From Xestospongia bergquistia (Eukaryota > Porifera > Demospongiae > Haplosclerida > Petrosiidae), in contig OZ014418.1 of the NCBI GenBank assembly GCA_963965975.1, positions 4,972,775 to 5,036,774 on the forward strand: a DNA stretch of 64,000 nt, given 5' to 3'. The notes beneath the pieces are model-generated. The model was not told the origin of the DNA, ran no database searches, and saw nothing but the letters and a program-made list of their open reading frames with translations. A program made the position numbers and the translations under genes. Shown piece after piece: positions 1-11,323 of this stretch. Each line of letters starts with the position of its first letter. Position 1 is the first letter of the stretch.

Positions 1-1001
1 ATAGAGTCCTTTATTCCTATCAGTTTACTTTACAAAATTCACTCAATAGTCTAAACCTTCTAATGTCTTTACATTAAAGACTTTAGAGGGTTAATGCAAA
101 CCAACTTACTAAACTGTTAATAGCAGTTTATTTCTTTAGTCCCATAGAGTCCTTTAGATTGAGCAGTTTACTTTATAAACTTTACTCAATAGTCTAAACC
201 TCATAAAGTCTTTAAGTTAAAGACTTTAGAGTGTTAATGCAAAATAACTTACAAAACTGTTAATAATAGTTTATTTAGTTAGTCCCAAAGAGTCCTTTAG
301 ACCGAGCTGTTTACTTTATAAACTTCACTCAATAGTCTAAAGCTTCTAAAGTCTTTAATTTAAAGACTTCAGAGTGTTAATGCAAACCAACTTACTAAAC
401 TGTTAATAACAGTTTATTTAGTTAGCCCAATAGAGTCCTTTAGAATGAGCAGTTTACATTAAAAAACTGACTCAATAGTCTAAACCTTCTAAAGTCTTTA
501 ATTTAAAGACTTTAGAGTCGTAATGCTAACCAACTTACTAAACTGTTAACAGCAGTTTATTTAGTTAGTTTCAAAGAGTCCTTTAGACTGACCAGTTTAC
601 TTTATAAACTTCGCTCAATAGTCTAAACCTTCTAAAGTCTTTAATTTATAGACTTTAGAGTGTTAATGCACACCAACTTACTGAACTGTTAATAGTAGTT
701 TATTTCTTTAGTCCCATAGAGTCCTTTAGACTGAGCAGTTTACTTTATAAACTTTAGTCAATAGTTTAAACCTTCCAAAGTCTTTAAATTAAAGACTTTA
801 GAGTGTTAATGCAAACGAACTTACTAAACTGTTAATAACAGTTTATTTAGTTAGTTTCATAGAGTCCTTTAGACTGACCAGTTTACTTTATAAACTTCGC
901 TCAATAGTCTAAACCTTCTAAAGTCTTTAAATTAAAGACTTTAGAGTGTTAATGCAAACCAACTTACTAAACTGTTAATAGCAGTTAATTTAGTTAGTCC
1001 C
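1..1001. repeat. seven-monomer block, short version of the higher-order repeat
   Basis: The unusual monomer with GAGTCCTTTATTCC starts at 1 and again at 1002, exactly seven monomers (1001 bp) later. The seven monomers keep the same type order as the first seven monomers of the 17-monomer block that follows. This block therefore looks like a shortened version of that unit. Confidence 0.8.
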
Positions 1002-3432
1002 ATAGAGTCCTTTATTCCTATCAGTTTACTTTACAAAATTCACTCAATAGTCTAAACCTTCTAATGTCTTTACATTAAAGACTTTAGAGCGTTAATGCAA
1101 ACCAACTTACTAAACTGTTAATAGCAGTTTATTTCTTTAGTCCCATACAGTCCTTTAGATTGAGCATTTTCCTTTATCAACTTTACTCAATAGTCTAAAC
1201 CTTATAAAGTCTTTAAGTTAAAGACTTTAGAGTGTTAATGCAAAATAACTTACAAAACTGTTAATAATAGTTTATTTAGTTAGTCCCAAAGAGTCCTTTA
1301 GACCGAGCTGTTTACTTTATAAACTTCACTCAATAGTCTAAACCTTCTAAACTCTTTAATTTAAAGACTTTAGAGTGTTAATGCAAACCAACTTACTAAA
1401 CTGTTAATAACAGTTTATTTAGTTAGCCCAATAGAGTCCTTTAGAATGAGCAGTTTACATTAAAAAACTGACTCAATAGTCTAAACCTTCTAAAGTCTTT
1501 AATTTAAAGACTTTAGAGTCTTAATGCAAACCAACTTACTAAACTGTTAACAGCAGTTTATTTAGTTAGTTTCAAAGAGTCCTTTAGACTGACCAGTTTA
1601 CTTTATAAACTTCGCTCAATAGTCTAAACCTTCTAAAGTCTTTAATTTAAAGACTTTAGAGTGTTAATGCACACCAACTTTCTGAACTGTTAATAGTGGT
1701 TTATTTCTTTAGTCCCATAGAGTCCTTTAGACTGAGCAGTTTACTTTATAAACTTTAGTCAATAGTTTAAACCTTCTAAAGTCTTTAAATTAAAGACTTT
1801 AGAGTGTTAATGCAAACGAACTTACTAAACTGTTAATAAAAGTTTATTTAGTTAGTTTCATAGAGTCCTTTAGACTGACCAGTTTACTTTATAAACTTCG
1901 ATCAATAGTCTGAACCTTCTAAAGTCTTTAATTTAAAGACTTTAGATTGTTAATGCAAACCAACTTACTGAACTGTTAATAGCAGTTTATTTCTTTAGTC
2001 CCATAGTGTCCTTTAGACTGAGCAGTTTACTTTATAAAATATACTCAATAGTTTAAACCGTCTAATGTCTTTAAATTAAAGACTTTAGAGTGTTAATGCA
2101 AACCAACTTACTAAACTGTTAATAGCAGTTAATTTAGTTAGTTCCATAGAGTCCTTTAGACCTATCTGTTTACTTTATAAACTTCACTCAATAGTCTAAA
2201 CCTTCTAAAGTCTTTAAATTAAAGACTTTAGAGTGTTAATGCAAACGAACTTACTAAACTCTTAATAGCAGTTTGTTTAGTTAGTTTCATAGAGTCCTTT
2301 AGACTGAGCAGTTTACTCTATAAACTTCGCTCAATAGTCTAAACCTTCTAAAGTCTTTAATTTAAAGACTTTAGAGTGTTAATGCAAACCAACTTACTGA
2401 ACTTTTAATAGCAGTTCATTTCTTTAGTCCCATAGAGTCCTTTAGACTTAGCAGTCTACCTTATAAACTTTACTCAATAGTCTAAACCTTCTAAAGTCTT
2501 TAAATTAAAGACTTTACAGGGTTAATGCAAACAATCTTACTGAACTGTTAATAGCAGTTTATTGAGTTTGTCCCATAGATTCCTTTAGACCTATCAGTTT
2601 ACTTTACAAACTTCACTCAATACTCTAAACCTTCTAAAGTCTTTAAATTAAAGACTTTAGAGTGTTAATGCAACCCAACTTACCAGACTGTTGATAGCAT
2701 TTTATTTATTTAGTCCCATAGACTCCTTTAGACTGAGCAGTTTACTTTATAAACTTTACTCAATAGTCTAAACCTTCTAAAGTCTTTAAATTAAAGACTT
2801 TAGAGTGTTATCGCAAACTAACTTACAAAACTGTTAATAATAGTTTATTTAGTTAGTCCCATAGAGTCCTTTAGACCGAACTGTTTACTTTATAAACTTC
2901 ACTCAATGGTCTAAACCTTCTAAACTCTTTAATTTAAAGACTTCAGAGCGTTAATGCAAACCAACTTACTAAACTGTTAATAATAGTTTATATAGTTAGT
3001 CCCTTGGAGTCCTTTAGACCTATCAGTTTACTTTACAAAATTCACTCAAAACTCTAAAGCTTCTAAAGTCTTTAATTTAAAGACTTTAGAGTGTTAATGC
3101 AAACCAACTTACTAAACTGTTAATAACAGTTTGTTTAGTTAGTTTCATAGACTCCTTGAGACTGACCAGTTTACTTTATAAACTTCGCTCAATAGTCTAA
3201 TCCTTCTAAAGTCTTTAATTTAAAGACTTTAGAGTGTTAATGCAAACAAACTTACTGAACTGTTAATAGCAGTTCATTTCCTTAGTCCCATAGAGTCCTT
3301 TAGACTGAGCAGTCTACCTTATAAACTTTACTCAACAGTCTAAACCTTCTAAAGTCTTTAAATTAAAGACTTTAGAGTGTTAATGCAAACCAACTTACTA
3401 AACTGTTAATAGCAGTTAATTTAGTTAGGCCC
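1002..3432. repeat. 17-monomer higher-order repeat, copy 1
   Basis: The diagnostic TTTATTCC monomer starts at 1002 and next at 3433. The spacing is 2431 bp, exactly 17 x 143. Other rare variants recur at the same offset, for example the CCCTTGGAGTCC unit near 3001 and again near 5431, and the GACTGTTGATAGCATT unit near 2686 and again near 5117. Confidence 0.88.
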
Positions 3433-5863
3433 ATAGAGTCCTTTATTCCTATCAGTTTACTTTACAAAATTCACTCAATAGTCTAAACCTTCTGATGTCT
3501 TTACATTAAAGACTTTAGAGCGTTAATGCAAACCAACTTACTAAACTGTTAATAGCAGTTTATTTCTTTAGTCCCATACAGTCCTTTAGATTGAGCATTT
3601 TCCTTTATCAACTTTACTCAATAGTCTAAACCTTATAAAGTCTTTAAGTTAAAGACTTTAGAGTGTTAATGCAAAATAACTTACAAAACTGTTAATAATA
3701 GTTTATTTAGTTAGTCCCAAAGAGTCCTTTAGACCGAGCTGTTTACTTTATAATCTTCACTCAATAGTCTAAACCTTCTAAACTCTTTAATTTAAAGACT
3801 TTAGAGTGTTAATGCAAACCAACTTACTAAACTGTTAATAACAGTTTATTTAGTTAGCCCAATAGAGTCCTTTAGAATGAGCAGTTTACATTAAAAAACT
3901 GACTCAATAGTCTAAACCTTCTAAAGTCTTTAATTTAAAGACTTTAGAGTCTTAATGCAAACCAACTTACTAAACTGTTAACAGCAGTTTATTTAGTTAG
4001 TTTCAAAGAGTCCTTTAGACTGACCAGTTTACTTTATAAACTTCGCTCAATAGTCTAAACCTTCGAAAGTCTTTAATTTAAAGACTTTAGAGTGTTAATG
4101 CACACCAACTTACTGAACTGTTAATAGTGGTTTATTTCTTTAGTCCCATAGAGTCCTTTAGACTGAGCAGTTTACTTTATAAACTTTAGTCAATAGTTTA
4201 AACCTTCTAAAGTCTTTAAATTAAAGACTTTAGAGTGTTAATGCAAACGAACTTACTAAACTGTTAATAAAAGTTTATTTAGTTAGTTTCATAGAGTCCT
4301 TTAGACTGACCAGTTTACTTTATAAACTTCGATCAATAGTCTAAACCTTCTAAAGTCTTTAATTTAAAGACTTTAGATTGTTAATGCAAACCAACTTACT
4401 GAACTGTTAATAGCAGTTTATTTCTTTAGTCCCATAGTGTCCTTTAGACTGAGCAGTTTACTTTATAAACTATACTCAATAGTTTAAACCTTCTAAAGTC
4501 TTTAAATTAAAGACTTTAGAGTGTTAATGCAAACCAACTTACTAAACTGTTAATAGCAGTTAATTTAGTTAGTTCCATAGAGTCCTTTAGACCTATCTGT
4601 TTACTTTATAAACTTCACTCAATAGTCTAAACCTTCTAAAGTCTTTAAATTAAAGACTTTAGAGTGTTAATGCAAACGAACTTACTAAACTGTTAATAGC
4701 AGTTTGTTTAGTTAGTTTCATAGAGTCCTTTAGACTGAGCAGTTTACTCTATAAACTTCGCTCAATAGTCTAAACCTTCTAAAGTCTTTAATTTAAAGAC
4801 TTTAGAGTGTTAATGCAAACCAACTTACTGAACTTTTAATAGCAGTTCATTTCTTTAGTCCCCTAGAGTCCTTTAGACTTAGCAGTCTACCTTATAAACT
4901 TTACTCAATAGTCTAAACCTTCTAAAGTCTTTAAATTAAAGAGTTTACAGTGTTAATGCAAACCATCTTACTGAACTGTTAATAGCAGTTTATTGAGTTT
5001 GTCCCATAGATTCCTTTAGACCTATCAGTTTACTTTATAAACTTCACTCAATACTCTAAACCTTCTAAAGTCTTTAAATTAAAGACTTTAGAGTGTTAAT
5101 GCAACCCAACTTACCAGACTGTTGATAGCATTTTATTTATTTAGTCCCATAGACTCCTTTAGACTGAGCAGTTTACTTTATAAACTTTACTCAATAGTCT
5201 AAACCTTCTAAAGTCTTTAAATTAAAGACTTTAGAGTGTTATCGCAAACTAACTTACAAAACTGTTAATAATAGTTTATTTAGTTAGTCCCATAGAGTCC
5301 TTTAGACCGAACTGTTTACTTTATAAACTTCACTCAATGGTCTAAACCTTCTAAACTCTTTAATTTAAAGACTTCAGAGCGTTAATGCAAACCAACTTAC
5401 TAAACTGTTAATAATAGTTTATATAGTTAGTCCCTTGGAGTCCTTTAGACCTATCAGTTTACTTTACAAAATTCACTCAAAACTCTAAAGCTTCTAAAGT
5501 CTTTAATTTAAAGACTTTAGAGTGTTAATGCAAACCAACTTACTAAACTGTTAATAACAGTTTGTTTAGTTAGTTTCATAGAGTCCTTGAGACTGACCAG
5601 TTTACTTTATAAACTTCGCTCAATAGTCTAAACCTTCTAAAGTCTTTAATTTAAAGACTTTAGAGTGTTAATGCAAACAAACTTACTGAACTGTTAATAG
5701 CAGTTCATTTCCTTAGTCCCATAGAGTCCTTTAGACTGAGCAGTCTACCTTATAAACTTTACTCAACAGTCTAAACCTTCTAAAGTCTTTAAATTAAAGA
5801 CTTTAAAGTGTTAATGCAAACCAACTTACTTAACTGTTAATAGCATTTTATTTAGTTAGTCCC
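3433..5863. repeat. 17-monomer higher-order repeat, copy 2
   Basis: Second copy of the 2431-bp block, nearly identical to the previous one by eye, sharing private variants such as CATTTTCCTTTATCAAC. Likeness to copy 1 is lost just before 5864. There the expected TTTATTCC monomer is replaced by one with TTTAGATCTATCAGC. Confidence 0.85.
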
Positions 5864-8800
5864 ATAGAGTCCTTTAGATCTATCAGCTTACTTTACAAAC
5901 TTCACTCAATAGTCTAAACCTTCTAAAGTCTTTAAATTAAAGACTTTAGAGTGTTAATGCAAACCAACTTACGAAACTGTTAACAGCAGTTTATTTATTT
6001 AGTTTCATAGAGTCCTTTAGAAAGAGCTGTTAACTTTGTAAACTTCACTCGATACTCTAAACCTTCTAAAGTCTTTAAATTAAAGACTTTAGACTGTTAA
6101 TGCAACCCAACTTACCAGACTGTTAATAGCAGTTTATTTCTTTAGTCCCATAGAGTCCTTTAGACTGAGCAGTTTACTTTATAAACTTTACTCAATAGTC
6201 TAAACCTTCTAAAGTCTTTAAATTAAAGACTTTAAAGTGTTATCGCAAACTAACTTACAAAACTGTTAAAAATAGTTTATTTAGTTAGTCCCATAGAGTC
6301 CTTTAGACCGAACTGTTTACTTTATAAACTTCACTCAATAGTCTAAACTTTCCAAACTCTTTAATTTAAAGACTTCAGAGCGTTAATGCAAACAAACTTA
6401 CTAAACTGTTAATAGTAGTTTATTTAGTTAGTCCCTTAAAGTCCTTTAGAATGAGCAGTTTACTTTATAAACTTCACTCAATAATCTAAGTCTTCTAAAC
6501 TCATCAATTTAAAGACTTTAAAGTGTTATTGCAAATAAACTTACAGAACTGTTAATAGCAGTTCATTTCTTTAGTCCCATAGAGTCCTTTAGACTGAGCA
6601 GTTTACTTTATAAACTTTACTCAATAGTTTAAACCTTCTAAAGTCTTTAAATTAAAGACTTTAGAGTGTTAATGCAAACCAACTTTCTAAACTGTTAATA
6701 GCAGTTTATTTCTTTAGTCCCATAGTGTGCTTTAGACTGAGCAGTTTACTTTATAAACTTTACTCAATAGTTTAAACCTTCTAAAGTCTTTAAATTAAAG
6801 ACTTTAGAGTGTTAATCCAAACAAACTTACTAAACTGTTAATAATAGTTTATTTAGTTAGTCCCATAGAGTCCTTTAGACCTCTCAGTTTACTTTACAAA
6901 CTTCACTCAATAGTCTAATCCTTCTAAAGTCTTTAAATTAAAACTTTAGAGGGTTAATGCAAACCAACTTACTAAACTAGTAATAACAGTTTATTTAGTT
7001 AGTTTCATAGAGTCCTTTAAACTGACCAGTTTACTTTATAAACTTCACTCAATAGTCTAAACTTTCAAAACTCTTTAATTTAAAGACTTTAGAGTGTTAA
7101 TGTAAACAAACTTACTGAACTTTTAATAGCAGTTTATTTCTTTAGTCCCATAGAGTCCTTTAGATTGAGCAGGTTACTTTATAAACTTTATTCAATAGTC
7201 GAAACCTTCTAAAGTCTTTAAATTAAAGAGTTTAGAGTGTTAATGCAAACCAACTTACTAAACTGTTAATAGCAGTTAATTTAGTTAGTCCCATAGAGTC
7301 CTTTAGACCTATCAGTTTACTTTACAAACTTCACTTAATAGTCTAAACCCTCTAAAGTCTTTAAATTAAAGACTTTAGAGGGTTAATGCAAACCAACTTA
7401 CTAAACTGTTAATAGCAGTTTATTTCTTTAGTCCCATAGAGTCCTTTAGACTGAGCAGTTTACTTTATAAAATTTACTCAATAGTTTAAACCTTCTAAAG
7501 TCTTTAAATTAAAGACTTTAGAGTGTTAATGCAAACCAACTTACTAAACTGTTAATAGCAGTTAATTTAGTTAGTCCCATAGAGTCCTTTAGATCTATCA
7601 GTTTACTTTACAAACTTCACTTAATAGTCTAAACCATCTAAAGTCTTTAAATTAAAGACTTTAGAGGGTTAATGCAAACCAACTTACTAAACTGTTAATA
7701 GCAGTTTACTTCTTTAGCCCCATAGAGTCCTTTAGACTGAGCAGTTTACTTTATAAACTTTACTCAATAGTTTAAACCTTCTAAAGTCTTTAATTTAAAG
7801 ACTTTAGAGTGTTATTACCAACTAACTTACTAAACTGTTAATAATAGTTTATTTAGTTAGACCCATAGAGTCCTTTAGACCTATCAGTTTACTTTACGAA
7901 CTTCACTCAATAGTCTAAAGCTTCTAAAGTCTTTAATTTAAAGACTTCAGAGTGTTAATGCAAACCAACTTGCTAAACTGTTAACAGCAGTTTATTTAGT
8001 TAGTTCCATAGAGTCGTTTAGAACTATCAGTTTACTTTACAAACTTCACTCAATAGTCTAATCCTTCTAAAGTCTTTAAATTAAAGACTTTAGAGGGTTA
8101 ATGCAAACCAACTTACGAAACTAGTAATAACAGTTTATTTAGTTAGTTCCATAGAGTCCTTTAGAACTATCAGTTTACTTTACAAACTTTACTCAATAGT
8201 CTAAACCTTCTAAAGTCTTTAAATTAAAGACTTTAGAGTGTTAATGCAAACCAACTTACTAAACTGTTAATAGCAGTTTATTTCTTTAGTCCCATAGAGT
8301 CCTTTAGACTGAGCAGTTTACTTTATAAACTTTACTCAATAGTTTAAACCTTCTAAAGTCTTTAAATTAAAGACTTTAGAGTGTTAATGTAAACCAACTT
8401 ACTAAACTGTTAATAGGAGTTAGTTTAGTTAGTCCCATACAGTCCTTTAGACCTATCAGTTTACTTTACAAACTTCACTCAATAGTCTAAACCTTCTAAA
8501 GTCTTTAAATTAAAGACTTTAGAGGATTAATGCAAACCAACTTACTAAACTGTTAATAGCAGTTTATTTCTTTAGTCCCATAGAGTCCTTTAGACTGACC
8601 ATTTTACTTTGTAAACTTTGCTCAATAGTCTAAATATTCTAAAGTCTTTAAGTTAAAGACTTTAGAGTGTTATCACAAACTAACTTACTAAACTGTTAAT
8701 AATAGTTTATTTAGTTAGTCCAATAGAATCCTTTAGACCTATCAGTTTACTTTACAAACTTCACTCAATAGTCTAAAGCTTCTAAAGTCTTAATTTAAAG

Positions 8801-10308
8801 ACTTTTGAGTGTTAATGCAAACCAACTTACTAAACTGTTAACAGCAGTTTGTTTAGTTAGTTTCATAGAGCCCTTTAGACTGAGCTGTTTACTTTATAAA
8901 CTTCACTCAATACTCTAAACCTTCTAAAGTCTTTAAATTAAAGACTTTAGAGCGTCAATGCAAACCAACTTACTAAACCGTTAATAGCAGTTTATTTCTT
9001 TAGTCCCATAGAGTCCTTTAGATTGAGCAATTTACTTTATAAACTTTACTCAATAGTCTAAAGCTTCTAAAGTCTTTAAATTAAAGACTTTAGAGTGTTA
9101 ATGTAAACTAACTTACTAAACAGTTAATAATAGTTTATTTAATTAGTCCCAAAGAGTCCTTTGAAATGAGCAGTTTACTTTAGAAAACTGACTGAATAGT
9201 CTAAACCTTTTAAAGTCTTTAAATTAAAGACTTTACAGTGTTAATACCAACCAACTTACTTAATTGTTAATAGCAGTTTATTTAGTTAGTCCCATAGAGT
9301 TCTTTAGACCTATCAGTTTACTCTACAAAATTCACTCAATAGTCTAAACCTTCTAAAGTCTTTAAATTAAAGACTTTAGAGTGTTAATGGAAACAAACTT
9401 ACTAAACTGTTAATAGCAGTTTATTTAGTTAGTCCCATACAGTCTTTTAGACTGAGCAGTTTACTTTATAAACCTTACTCAATAGTCTAAACCTTCTAAA
9501 GTCTTTAAATTAAAGACTTTAGAGGGTTATCGCAAACTAAATTACTAAACTATTAATAACATTTTTGTTAGTTAATCCCATAGAGTCCTTTAGACCGAGT
9601 TGTTTACTTTATAAACTTCTATCAAAAGTCTAAACCTTCTAAACTCTTTAATTTAACGACTTCAGAGTGTTAATGCAAACCAACTTACTAAACTGTTATT
9701 AGCAGTTTAATTAGTCCCATAGAGTCCTTTAGAATGAGCAGTTTACTTTATAAAATTTACTCAATAGTCTAAACCTTCTAGTCTTTAAATTAAATATTTT
9801 AGTGTGTAAATGCAAACTAACTTACTAAACTGTTAATAACAGTTTATATAGTTAGTTTCATAGAGTCCTTTAGACTGACCAGTTTACTTTATAAACTTCG
9901 CTCAATAGTCTAAACTTTCTAAACTATTTAATTTAAAGACTTTAGAGTGTTAATGCAAACCAACTTACTGAACATTTAATAGCAGTTTATTTCTTTAGTC
10001 CCATAGAGTCCTTTAGAGTGAGCATTTTACTTTATAAATATTACTCAATAGTCTAAACATTCTAAAGTCTTTAAATTAAAAACTTTAGAGTGTTAATGTA
10101 AACCAACTTACTAAACTGTTAATAGCAGTTTATTTCTTTAGTCCCATAGAGTCCTTTAGACCTATAAGTTTACTTTATAAATTTTACTCAATAGTCTAAA
10201 CCTTCTAAAGTCTTTAAATTAAAGACTTTAGAGTGTTAATGCAAACCAACTTACTAAACTGTTAATAGCAGTTTATTTAGTTAGTCCCATACAGTCCTTT
10301 AGACCTAT

Positions 10309-10313
10309 CAGTT
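10309..10313 (+). repeat. target-site duplication CAGTT, left
   Basis: The satellite reads CTATCAGTT up to 10313 and resumes with CAGTTTACTT at 11324. The intact monomer is CTATCAGTTTACTT, so CAGTT was duplicated on insertion. The right copy is 11324-11328. Confidence 0.8.
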
Positions 10314-11323
10314 CAGGGGTGGAGACAGGTACTGAAAAGTGGGGGGGCCAAGTGCTTAGTGAAGAATCAGATAGATGTAAATGAAAATCTTATTTTAAAA
10401 AAAATTCACTAGTTCAGCATATAGAAGGTCACAAGCTTCATAATACTGGTGGCGATGGTAGTCTTTCGGTGTTGTGTATCGATGTTGTTCACTCGTTTTC
10501 AAATCGTGAAGGATGTTTTCTATATCATGGTAAGTCTGGCTGATTAATGGAATGTTTTTCAGCAAGACTGGTTGACTCATCATAAAATCTGTTGAAAGCT
10601 TCATCTGATCGTATTCTTTTATAGTAAGATTTTGCTGCTTCCACTGCAGTAAAAGCGTCTAGAAGGCTTATGTCTTTTTTTGGAGAGTTAGTGAAAGCTG
10701 TTCTGCCATGCTGAATAAGAGATGGCAAAGCCGAAGGCAAAACAAGCTGTTGAACTTCTCCAAGCTTTGCTGTAAACCACCAGCTTTCATTCCATGAAGA
10801 TCGAGTTGCTGTTTACCACTCAGGTTTTGGATTCCTGATGCAGGAGAGCCATAGTTGTCTTCATTGCCCTCAGATCTTATCCTCTTGCAAGACCAGACAG
10901 AAAGCAAACTTTGTTGTCTTTGCCTTTTTGCCATTATATCTCTCAGTCATTCTTTAACTTAGCCAGCTGCCTTTTAATAACCACATGTGATAGCATAATG
11001 TATAGTGTAAATGGTTCATCCCATGAGATCACTTTGACCAATTATTAAATAATGTCATACTCTCTTAACAATTGTCACACTTTGCTTCTTTGAGCAATTA
11101 ACTTTAGCATACCAAATCGTGAATGTCATTGATTCTTATACAGCTGGTTGATTGTTTGATTAATCAAATTATTTTTCACCCAGTTTGTTAGTGAGGAGTG
11201 GAATTCATCATGCATACTTCTATATCACACAGTCAAAAATCAAACAGTAAGGGGGCAGAGCCCCCCCACTTTCAAAAGTGAGGGGCTCCAGCCCCCCCTG
11301 CCCCCCCTAGTTCTCCACCACTG
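10314..11323 (-). mobile_element. internally deleted hAT-type DNA transposon inside the satellite
   Basis: A 1010-bp non-satellite insertion. Its ends are CAGGGGTGGAGA on the left and TCTCCACCACTG on the right, which are 11 of 12 inverted matches. Just inside lie G-rich subterminal stretches: GAAAAGTGGGGGGGC on the left and its near-complement on the right. Flanks carry the 5-bp duplication CAGTT. Most hAT elements make 8-bp duplications, but some animal hAT groups make 5-bp ones. The minus strand carries remains of a transposase. Terminal motif, duplication and coding remains together support hAT. The element is too short and broken to be autonomous. Confidence 0.85.
10395..10934 (-). pseudogene. 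hAT transposase remnant (TTF/ZMYM1-like type)
   Basis: On the minus strand an ATG at 10934 opens with MAKRQRQQSLLSVWSCKR, typical of the basic N-terminus of TTF-zinc-finger/ZMYM1-like hAT transposases. The coding sequence then passes, with frame changes, to a region containing LLDAFTAVEAAKSYYKR, and then to TPKDYHRHQYYEACDLL, which resembles the middle of the same proteins. The TTF zinc finger, most of the RNase H-like catalytic core and the C-terminal dimerisation region are absent. At least one frameshift separates the pieces. It cannot encode an active transposase. The family call comes from memory of conserved sequence style. Confidence 0.7.

Larger units (their letters stand above)
1..10313. 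repeat. 143-bp AT-rich satellite array, left segment
   Basis: Continuous head-to-tail tandem repeat. Successive copies of the ATAGAGTCC-type landmark start at 1, 144, 287 and 430, so the monomer is 143 bp. Base counting of a consensus monomer gives 42 G+C, about 29%. Each monomer contains a palindrome with 14-base arms TCTAAAGTCTTTAA and TTAAAGACTTTAGA around one A or T. Two shorter dyads follow the same order in each copy: AGTTTA with TAAACT, and TAAACTG with CAGTTTA. Monomers differ by point changes and by types such as CTATCAG, CTGAGCAG, CCGAGCTG and CTGACCAG after the GTCCTTTAGA landmark. No coding potential is visible. The array runs off the left edge. Its nucleosome-sized period and length suggest heterochromatic or (peri)centromeric satellite, which is inference. 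Confidence 0.98.
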
